Positions 7,529-12,624 of a DNA stretch of 14,091 nucleotides are shown piece by piece. The DNA is from DAOMOD01 sp964526035. GTDB taxonomy: Bacteria > Pseudomonadota > Gammaproteobacteria > Xanthomonadales > BPKI01. The stretch's first letter is position 1, and the number at the start of each line of letters is the position of its first letter. The notes beneath the pieces were generated by a model, which did no database searches, was not told where the DNA came from, and worked only from the letters and a program-made list of their open reading frames with translations. A program made the translations under genes and the position numbers. The stretch spans positions 1 to 14,091 of the forward strand of contig CAZGKE010000091.1 of NCBI GenBank assembly GCA_964526035.1, in the 5' to 3' direction.

Positions 7529-8764
7529 GTGGTGCTGTGGCTGCTCGGGCAGCGAATCGTCGAGCGCGGTATGGCCGATCACTGGGCGCGTCATCAGCCT
7601 GTGGTGGCCACCGAGTGGCGCGCCGACCACACGCAGGCGCTGCGTCGTCTAAGCCTTGCGGCGAGCGCCGGGCAGCAGTTCGATCGCGCTGCCGAACTGG
7701 CCCGCGCTGCCATAGGCAGCAGTCCGCTCGATGGCCGCAATTATGCAGCGCTGGCGCGCGCGTTGGCGGTCGCTGCCGCGCCCGACGTCGGCTTGATCTC
7801 CATTGCCGCACGACGATGGCCGCTCGATCCTGCCGTCCACGCCGCTCTCGCCGACCATCACCTGCGTGAGGATCGCCTCGACGCAGCTCTGTTGCACCTC
7901 GACGCCCTGCTCAGGGTGCGCCCGCAGTCGCGCGAGTTCGTGTTTCCCCTTCTGCTCGAACTGGTGAATCGCATTCCCGATCCCCGGCCACTGGCCGAAT
8001 GGCTGGCGCAGGGCATGCAGTGGCGGGCCAGCTTTCTCTTCCATGCCGCGCAGCACGGCAAAGATCACGCGCCGCTGCATCGTCTGCTGCGCGCCCTGTA
8101 CGCCACTGATGCGCCGCCCAGCGATGCCGAGCTGCGTGCGTGGCTGACCCGCCTCGAGCGTGATGGCCACTTCGTCGATGCCTGGTTCACCTGGGTCCGC
8201 TCACTGCCGCCGGAGCGCCTCGACGGCCTTGGCAACCTTTTCAACGGGAGCTTCGAATGGCCGGCCAGCGGCTATGGTTTCGACTGGCGCATCGGTCGGG
8301 TGGCGGGTGCCACTGTCGGGCAGGTCGAGGCCGGCGGTGAAGACGGCGGCGCTGCACTGCGCGTCGCCTTTCAGCATCAGCGTGTGAACTTCCGCCACGT
8401 CAGCCAGCTGCTGGTGCTTCCCGCCGGAGCATTCGAATTCAGCGGTCGCGTGCGTCTGGACAGCCTGCGCAATGAGCATGGACTGGTGTGGGTGGTGGAA
8501 TGCGCTGCGCCGGGCAGCGTGCGGCTCGGCAGCAGCGCGGCGCTGCGTGGAGCGTCTCCGTGGCGGACATTTGGCTTCAGCTTCGAGGTGCCGCCCGACG
8601 CCTGCCCCGCGCAGTGGCTGCGCCTTGAGCTCGACGCGCGCGCCGCCGCCGATCGTTTCATCGGTGGCGAAGTTTGGTTCGATGATCTGGTCATCCGCAG
8701 TGCGCGCGGGGTCGACCCGGCACCGAAAGATCTCCCCATTCACTCCAGGGACACGGATCCCTGA
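7529..8764 (+). CDS. TPR-containing protein with C-terminal beta-sandwich (CBM-like) domain, start uncertain
   Basis: The product is at least 411 residues. The first half (about 35-200) is alpha-helical with TPR-like periodicity (FDRAAELARAAIGSSPLDGR, LDAALLHLDALLRVRP). The second half, from about LFNGSFEWPASGYGFDWRI, looks like a carbohydrate-binding/jelly-roll sandwich that ends in EVWFDDLVIRS, a common end for this fold. The GTG at 7529 is the first conventional start after the upstream stop at 7451-7453, but it cuts into a hydrophobic segment whose codons continue upstream as PHFALAIALGVVLWLLGQ. A CTG at 7475 would restore a full N-terminal membrane anchor. I infer an anchored periplasmic TPR protein assisting polymer assembly or export; no specific function is known to me. 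Confidence 0.75.
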   Translation: MVLWLLGQRIVERGMADHWARHQPVVATEWRADHTQALRRLSLAASAGQQFDRAAELARAAIGSSPLDGRNYAALARALAVAAAPDVGLISIAARRWPLDPAVHAALADHHLREDRLDAALLHLDALLRVRPQSREFVFPLLLELVNRIPDPRPLAEWLAQGMQWRASFLFHAAQHGKDHAPLHRLLRALYATDAPPSDAELRAWLTRLERDGHFVDAWFTWVRSLPPERLDGLGNLFNGSFEWPASGYGFDWRIGRVAGATVGQVEAGGEDGGAALRVAFQHQRVNFRHVSQLLVLPAGAFEFSGRVRLDSLRNEHGLVWVVECAAPGSVRLGSSAALRGASPWRTFGFSFEVPPDACPAQWLRLELDARAAADRFIGGEVWFDDLVIRSARGVDPAPKDLPIHSRDTDP

Positions 8765-8775
8765 CCATGCAAACC

Positions 8776-8804
8776 TTGTAAGGTGCAGCCGCCAGGCGTA
8801 TCTT
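8776..8804 (+). promoter_or_regulatory. Candidate internal promoter before the FecR-like gene
   Basis: TTGTAA (8776-8781) and TATCTT (8799-8804) have the ideal 17-bp spacing and 4 of 6 consensus matches each. The -35 box overlaps a small perfect palindrome ACCTTGTAAGGT (8773-8784), which could be an operator half or chance. It lies in the 77-bp gap before the next gene. Confidence 0.33.
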
Positions 8805-8828
8805 TTGACCCCAAACCCCCGTCATTAC

Positions 8829-8833
8829 AGGGA
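8829..8833 (+). promoter_or_regulatory. Shine-Dalgarno of the FecR-like gene
   Basis: AGGGA sits 8 bp before the ATG at 8842 and is one of the few clear ribosome binding sites in the cluster, which suggests this gene is translated independently. Confidence 0.6.
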
Positions 8834-8841
8834 AATGCACC

Positions 8842-9309
8842 ATGTTCATCAGGAAGTTGCTCATCGCTTCGACCATCGCCTTGTGGACGGTTGCGGCCGC
8901 CCACGCGCAGGATCCGCGGGCGACCCTGCATGCGGTCGACGGCAATGTCATGGTCAACAAGGGCGACCAGTTCCGCAGCGCGGCCGTGGGAACGCCCCTC
9001 GATGAGGGCGATCGGGTCATGGCGATGGACCTCAGCGAAGCGGTCGTCAGGTTCAGCGACAACTGCGAAGTACGCGTGGCGGCCAACACCATCGCCACCG
9101 TGCCCGACGGCTCCCCGTGCGACGGCGTCGCCATGCTGACCCAGTCCGCCTCGCCGGGCATGGCGGTGGGCGCGCCGGTGGCGCAGACCGAAAGCCGCCG
9201 TCGCGCGCTGTGGTGGTGGCTCGGCGGCGCGCTCGCCGCGGCCGTCATCTACGACCAGGTCATCCGCGACGACGACGAAGAAGTGCCGCCGCCGCCAGTC
9301 AGCCCGTAG
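8842..9309 (+). CDS. Small secreted FecR-like protein with C-terminal membrane segment
   Basis: This 155-residue protein begins with a signal peptide (residues 1-22, predicted cut AHA/QDP). The middle (about 28-95) has the beta-rich pattern VDGNVMVNKGDQF, DEGDRVMAMD and CEVRVAANTIATV seen in FecR-type domains, with two cysteines (75 and 93) that could form a disulfide in the periplasm. A tryptophan-rich hydrophobic helix follows at about 122-141 (ALWWWLGGALAAAVIYDQVI), then an acidic and proline-rich tail DDDEEVPPPPVSP. Proteins of this shape recur in polysaccharide clusters of related bacteria, but I know of no assigned function. FecR proteins elsewhere transmit signals to ECF sigma factors; no sigma factor is present here. 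Confidence 0.72.
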   Translation: MFIRKLLIASTIALWTVAAAHAQDPRATLHAVDGNVMVNKGDQFRSAAVGTPLDEGDRVMAMDLSEAVVRFSDNCEVRVAANTIATVPDGSPCDGVAMLTQSASPGMAVGAPVAQTESRRRALWWWLGGALAAAVIYDQVIRDDDEEVPPPPVSP

Positions 9310-9332
9310 ATTTTTTCGTCAAGCCATACCGC

Positions 9333-9360
9333 CATCGGGCCGCCTCAGCGCGGCCCGATG
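9333..9360 (+). terminator. Terminator-like hairpin after the FecR-like gene
   Basis: CATCGGGCCGC (9333-9343) and GCGGCCCGATG (9350-9360) form a perfect 11-bp GC-rich stem with a 6-nt loop, 24 bp past the stop codon. Only a weak T run (CGTTTGTG) follows, so it may terminate inefficiently or act as a 3' stabiliser, leaving partial read-through into the polymerase gene. Confidence 0.5.
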
Positions 9361-9385
9361 CGTTTGTGCGGTTCTCCCGTGCCCC

Positions 9386-9450
9386 GGGAGCGGCGAAAGC
9401 CGCGATAGGCGTTCCATCCATAGCGCAAGATCGCAGCTCTCGCAGCTCCT
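9386..9450. repeat. REP-like imperfect inverted repeat
   Basis: Arms at 9386-9406 and 9430-9450 match in inverted orientation at 17 of 21 positions. The left arm holds the same GCGGCGAAAGCCGC hairpin as at 57-70. A further half-copy-like segment TCGCAGCTCCCACA lies at 9517-9530, right before the next gene. These fill most of the 224-bp gene-free stretch 9310-9533, where I see no strong promoter. Confidence 0.68.
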
Positions 9451-9533
9451 GCATGGAGAGCGATGGAGCACGCCAAATGGACCGCTTCGGGTAACCTTCG
9501 CTGCCGCCTGGCTCCGTCGCAGCTCCCACATCG

Positions 9534-10871
9534 ATGCCCTTCATCCTCCTCGCCATCCTCGCCCTCGTCGCCACACTTTTCGCCGGCGGCCCCAGCCCGC
9601 TGGGCGACATGCTGTCCCGGCTCGTTGCCCTGGCGCTGTTGGCGGTTCTGGTCTGGCAGCGGCGCGAGCAGCTGGCCGCATTTCCAAAAACCGGCTGGGC
9701 GCTGATCCTTTGCATCCTCGCGATTCCCGTACTGCAGCTGCTTCCCGGCGGTGCGCTGCTGGCGGGTGGTGAGGCACGCGCCGCGGTTGCCGCCGACATG
9801 CTTGCCGCCGGCGTGGTGCGCAGCGTCTGGGCGCCGCTGACCCTCAACGCCGCTGCCACCGAGAACGTGCTCCTGTCTTTGCTGGCGCCGATCGCTGCCT
9901 GTCTTGCGGTGTGGACCCTGACGCGCCGTCACCTCGAATGGCTGATCTGGCTGCTGCTCGGCCTCGCCCTGTTCCAGGTCATGCTCGGTGCGCTGCAGGC
10001 CGGTTCTTCCGCCGACAGCGCCGCATTCGCCCTGCAGAGCCTGTATCCGCACTTCAACCAGCAGCGCGCCATCGGCAGCTTCGCCAACGTCAACCACACC
10101 GGCGGCTTCATCCTCATGCTGCTGCCGCTGGCCTGGGCGATGCTGCTCGGCGCATGGCAGCGCAAGCGCTTCGATGCACGCGCCCGGCCCGGCGACGCTC
10201 TGACGCTGCCGTTGCTGTCGGTGCTGATCGTGCTGCTGCTGGTCGGTCTCCTGCTGTCCCGTTCGCGCGCCGTCATGGGCCTTGGCATGATCACTCTGGC
10301 AGTGGGCCTGCTGGTGATCGCCCCGCGCGCGCCATCGCGCGGCGCGTCGCGCTTCATGACCGTGGTGACGGTGGTGGGCGTGCTGCTGGCTCTTGAACTC
10401 GGACTGTATGCCGCCCTGTCGCGCTTCGAGACCGACCCGATGTCCGACCTGCGCTGGACCATGGTCGAGATCGGCCGCCACGTCATCGCCGCATGGTGGC
10501 CGTGGGGCAGCGGACTCGGCACCTTCGTCGATGCCTTCGCCGCGCACCTCCCGCTGGAGGAGGTTGGCGGCACGTACATCAATCACGCGCACAACGATTA
10601 TGTGGAACTGCTGTTGGAGGCGGGCCTGCCCGGTGCGCTGGTGGCCGCCTTCTTCATCGGCGGTGTGCTGTGGGCATTGTGGCGCGTGCTCACCATGCAC
10701 ATCGAATCGCACAGCACCCGGCTCCTGGCGCTGGCTGCCGCGGTCGGCATGATCACCATCCTGCTGCACAGCCTGGTCGACTACCCGCTGCGCACCGGCG
10801 GCGTGTCCGTGGCATTCGGCATGCTCGCGGGCGTCCTTTTGCGCGGCGCGTGGCAGCAGCGACAGCGCTGA
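9534..10871 (+). CDS. O-antigen ligase / Wzy-polymerase family membrane protein
   Basis: This 445-residue polytopic protein has roughly ten or more hydrophobic segments. A cytoplasm-proximal LSRSRAVMG motif (arginines 243 and 245) precedes a large periplasmic loop. The loop contains INHAHNDYVELLLEAG (349-364), the HxHNDY signature of the Wzy_C/O-antigen ligase family. Since a Wza/Wzc-type pair is in the same cluster, I favour the Wzy role: linking lipid-carried repeat units into polymer at the periplasmic face. Ligase activity cannot be excluded, because the two share the fold and motifs. No Shine-Dalgarno precedes the ATG, and the gene follows a repeat-rich spacer, so translation may be weak. 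Confidence 0.85.
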   Translation: MPFILLAILALVATLFAGGPSPLGDMLSRLVALALLAVLVWQRREQLAAFPKTGWALILCILAIPVLQLLPGGALLAGGEARAAVAADMLAAGVVRSVWAPLTLNAAATENVLLSLLAPIAACLAVWTLTRRHLEWLIWLLLGLALFQVMLGALQAGSSADSAAFALQSLYPHFNQQRAIGSFANVNHTGGFILMLLPLAWAMLLGAWQRKRFDARARPGDALTLPLLSVLIVLLLVGLLLSRSRAVMGLGMITLAVGLLVIAPRAPSRGASRFMTVVTVVGVLLALELGLYAALSRFETDPMSDLRWTMVEIGRHVIAAWWPWGSGLGTFVDAFAAHLPLEEVGGTYINHAHNDYVELLLEAGLPGALVAAFFIGGVLWALWRVLTMHIESHSTRLLALAAAVGMITILLHSLVDYPLRTGGVSVAFGMLAGVLLRGAWQQRQR

Positions 10872-10906
10872 AGGTTGCCGAAATCGGCACCGCGCCGAGG
10901 CGGCTC

Positions 10907-10936
10907 TTGCCATTCCACAACCACAGGGCGTAGCCT
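10907..10936 (+). promoter_or_regulatory. Weak candidate promoter for the regulator pair
   Basis: TTGCCA (10907-10912, 5 of 6) and TAGCCT (10931-10936, 3 of 6) with an 18-bp spacer lie 20 bp before the MarR-type gene. A small perfect hairpin (10876-10889, TGCCGA/TCGGCA) stands between the polymerase stop and this site. The -10 match is poor. Confidence 0.25.
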
Positions 10937-10955
10937 GCGTTCAAGCGATGAACGC

Positions 10956-11303
10956 ATGGGACCCCGCGTGACGGCTACAAAGGACGAACTCAGCTACGCC
11001 ATCCTGAATCACCTGGTCGATGCCCAGGAGGTCAGCCAGCGCGACCTCGCGCGCGAAACCGGGGTCAGCCTTGGCAAGCTCAACTATGCCCTGCGTGCCC
11101 TGATCGACAAGGGATGGGTCAAGGTGGGCAACTTCCGGCGCAGCGAACACAAGCTGCGCTACGCCTATCTGCTGACCCCCAGCGGCATCGAGGCCAAGGC
11201 GCGCCTCACCCGCGCGTTTCTGTCGCGCAAGCTGCGCGAGTACGACCTCCTGCGAGAGGAGATCGAGCACCTCAAGCGCGAAGTCGAAGGGGATGGGTCA
11301 TGA
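10956..11303 (+). CDS. EPS-associated MarR-type winged-helix regulator
   Basis: This 115-residue protein matches what I recall of the small MarR family found next to exopolysaccharide genes. The helix-turn-helix region spans about residues 24-66 (VSQRDLARETGVSLGKLNYALRALIDKGWVKV), followed by a wing with YAYLLTPSGIEAKARLT and a C-terminal amphipathic coiled-coil (LREYDLLREEIEHLKREV) that suits dimerisation. I chose the ATG at 10956; a GTG at 10968 would remove four residues. An in-frame upstream ATG at 10875 lacks family support. Its stop overlaps the rfaH start as ATGA, so the two regulators are co-translated. It probably controls the cluster, but its target site is not evident. Confidence 0.85.
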   Translation: MGPRVTATKDELSYAILNHLVDAQEVSQRDLARETGVSLGKLNYALRALIDKGWVKVGNFRRSEHKLRYAYLLTPSGIEAKARLTRAFLSRKLREYDLLREEIEHLKREVEGDGS

Positions 11304-12112
11304 CTCGGCGCATGCCTTTGCCCGCAGCGCCTATCGCGGCTTTCGCCGCTGCTGCGCTTGAGCGTCAAGCAGCATCCGCGAAAGCCGCAATCACTGTGGG
11401 AGGGGCCTCAGCCCCGACAGGCATTTCGATGGACAGCGCGGACATGTCGGGGCTGAGGCCCCTCCCACAAAAAGCACCCCCCCTCCCAACCTCCCCCCGC
11501 ACGCGGAGGGAGGAGCCAGCAGCTTCCCTTCCTCCGCGTGCGGGGGAAGGTGCCCGCAGGGCGGAAGGGGGAAGCTTTGGCAGCGCGCAAAGCGAGCCAT
11601 CCACACTGCGCTGGTTCTGCGTGCAGACCAAGCCGCGTGGCGAAAGTACGGCGCTCGAGCATCTCACCCGCCAGGGCTTCCACTGCTTCCTGCCGCGCGC
11701 GCGCCTCCTCCGACTCCGCCAGGGCCGCCGCGTCCGCGTCATCGAACCGCTGTTCCCACGCTACCTCTTCCTGCAGGCGCAGCCCGAAGTCGAAAGCCTC
11801 GCGCCGGTGCGATCGACGAAGGGCGTGCTGGGCCTGGTGCGATTCGGTGAACGCATCGCCGACGTCCCCGCGGCTCTCGTCGAACGCCTCATGCGTGACG
11901 TCAACGCCCAGGGCCTGATCGAATTCGCCGCCGGCATGCCGCGGCCCGGCGACCGCGTGCGCGTACTGGAAGGCCCCTTGCTCGGCCTCGAAGCCATCTA
12001 CCGATCCCAGCGCGGCGACGACCGCGCAGTGATCCTTCTCACCATGCTGGGCCGCGACCAGATCCTGTCAGTCCCCGCCAACACCCTGGAACGCCTGGCC
12101 GCCACCGCCTGA
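11300..12112 (+). CDS. rfaH: RfaH-like NusG paralog with a repeat-derived N-terminal extension
   Basis: This is a predicted operon-specific antiterminator that binds paused RNA polymerase at an ops site and promotes read-through of long polysaccharide operons. The NGN domain starts at Trp105 (WFCVQTKPRGE) and includes EPLFPRYLFL (149-158), close to E. coli RfaH (EPLFPNYLFV). The KOW region is at about 217-266 (RPGDRVRVLEGPLLGLEAI). From Trp105 to the end is 166 residues, about the whole length of E. coli RfaH (162). The first 104 residues are extra and are encoded largely by three stacked repeats (11333-11577), all in frame. The ATG at 11300 overlaps the upstream stop as ATGA; the last alternative ATG before the domain is 11444, itself inside a repeat. 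Whether the extension is made, tolerated or processed is unknown. Confidence 0.87.
   Translation: MTRRMPLPAAPIAAFAAAALERQAASAKAAITVGGASAPTGISMDSADMSGLRPLPQKAPPLPTSPRTRREEPAASLPPRAGEGARRAEGGSFGSAQSEPSTLRWFCVQTKPRGESTALEHLTRQGFHCFLPRARLLRLRQGRRVRVIEPLFPRYLFLQAQPEVESLAPVRSTKGVLGLVRFGERIADVPAALVERLMRDVNAQGLIEFAAGMPRPGDRVRVLEGPLLGLEAIYRSQRGDDRAVILLTMLGRDQILSVPANTLERLAATA
11333..11391. repeat. REP-like inverted repeat inside the rfaH 5' coding region
   Basis: Arms at 11333-11353 and 11371-11391 are inverted copies carrying GGCTTTCGC/GCGAAAGCC, the core also present at 8-73 and 9386-9450. An inner palindrome GCTTGA/TCAAGC spans 11356-11370. It encodes residues 12-31 of the rfaH product as an Ala-rich stretch. 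Confidence 0.72.
11395..11469. repeat. Perfect 25-bp inverted repeat inside rfaH
   Basis: Arms 11395-11419 and 11445-11469 are exact reverse complements with a 25-bp loop; each arm reads GGGAGGGGCCTCAGCCCCGA in one orientation. The arms also contain a shorter internal palindrome GGGGCCTCAGCCCC, so each arm can fold alone. This is another type of Xanthomonad-like REP, distinct from the GCGGCGAAAGCCGC type beside it. Confidence 0.85.
11471..11577. repeat. In-frame palindromic element, copy 1 (rfaH)
   Basis: This 107-bp element contains two hairpins: 11490-11513 (a 24-nt near-palindrome centred on CCGCACGCGG) and 11528-11549 (CTTCCTCCGC/GCGGGGGAAG). Its ends are AAAGC and GCTTT, short inverted termini. 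By hand alignment it differs from the tviB copy at 7 of 107 positions, apart from a 36-bp gap. It encodes KAPPLPTSPRTRREE, then SLPPRAGEGARRAEGGSF, directly before the NGN domain. Confidence 0.85.
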
Positions 12113-12168
12113 CGCGCCCGCACGAAAACGCAAGTCGTTGGTTTGACGGAAATTGCCTGCAACCGTAG

Positions 12169-12180
12169 GGCGGTAGCATT
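12169..12180 (+). promoter_or_regulatory. ops element (RfaH recruitment site)
   Basis: GGCGGTAGCATT matches the ops core GGCGGTAG and the following C and T of the E. coli consensus GGCGGTAGCGTG. It lies 57 bp after the rfaH stop codon and before the sugar-nucleotide gene tviB. In known systems ops in the non-template strand of a paused polymerase binds RfaH. I saw only partial, in-gene resemblances elsewhere in the window (7018-7025). A TTGACG at 12143-12148 could be a -35 box, but no good -10 follows, so the operon may be read from upstream. Confidence 0.7.
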
Positions 12181-12200
12181 CCCGAACCCTGGTTCGGGAA
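12179..12200. terminator. Strong hairpin abutting the ops element
   Basis: TTCCCGAACC and GGTTCGGGAA form a perfect 10-bp stem with a 2-nt loop (or 9 bp with 4 nt), overlapping the last two bases of the ops site. No T-tract follows directly (CGCGGTTTTC). It could end rfaH transcription weakly, enhance the pause that RfaH needs, or be a polarity site that RfaH overcomes. Confidence 0.55.
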
Positions 12201-12203
12201 CGC

Positions 12204-12226
12204 GGTTTTCAGTTTTCAGTTTTCAG
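12204..12226 (+). repeat. Left heptamer array (GTTTTCA)3
   Basis: Three exact tandem GTTTTCA units at 12205-12225, AT-rich against the GC-rich surroundings, start 4 bp after the ops-adjacent hairpin. They are inverted relative to the array at 12621-12649. Confidence 0.85.
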
Positions 12227-12261
12227 AAGCCGGCGGAAATGAAGGGAGCTCGGACGCGATC

Positions 12262-12624
12262 ATGGCCTATCACTCTTTCGAAGACCTGGAAGTCTGGAAG
12301 CGCGCAACGCGCCTGTCAGTCGACGTGTACAAGAGTCTTGCACATTGTCGTGATCCGGCACTTCGCGACCAGATGACCCGCGCGGCAGTGTCGATTGCTT
12401 CGAATATTGCCGAAGGCGCGGAGCGAGACTCGGTGAAGGATTTCGTCCGGTTTCTGAATATTGCCAAAGGATCAGCTGCCGAACTGCGCACACAGGCCTA
12501 TATTGCGCACGAGATTGGCGTGATCCCATCCGAGACCCGCCTTGCGCTTGTTGCCGAACTCAAACAGATCTCGGCGATGCTCCACGCGCTGGTCAAGTCA
12601 CTTCGTGCAGATACCGATGTCTGA
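12262..12624 (+). CDS. Four-helix-bundle protein of the S23 / 23S rRNA intervening-sequence family
   Basis: This 120-residue protein has the family hallmarks: FEDLEVWKRATRLSVDVY at the N-terminus, QMTRAAVSIASNIAEGAER (about 45-63), FVRFLNIAKGSAAELRTQ and a final amphipathic helix with LKQISAMLHALVKSL. Family members occur inside 23S rRNA intervening sequences, as free genes, and as Avd proteins of diversity-generating retroelements, where they form pentamers that bind nucleic acid and reverse transcriptase. No retroelement or rRNA is seen here. AAGGGAG at 12242-12248 is a somewhat distant ribosome site. It overlaps tviB by 8 bp, and its base composition is visibly less GC-rich than its neighbours, consistent with acquisition. 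The function in this locus is unknown. Confidence 0.9.
   Translation: MAYHSFEDLEVWKRATRLSVDVYKSLAHCRDPALRDQMTRAAVSIASNIAEGAERDSVKDFVRFLNIAKGSAAELRTQAYIAHEIGVIPSETRLALVAELKQISAMLHALVKSLRADTDV

Noticed and set aside
8842..10871. Exosortase/PEP-CTERM system
   Set aside because: The cluster resembles EPS loci that can carry exosortases, but I see no exosortase signature or PEP-CTERM sorting signal; the polytopic protein has the HxHNDY motif of Wzy/ligases.
9345..10913. 522-codon open frame on the minus strand opposite the polymerase gene
   Set aside because: It is rich in Gln/His/Arg/Gly of the type produced by antisense reading of GC-rich DNA, has no recognisable domain, and the plus strand encodes a clear Wzy-family membrane protein.
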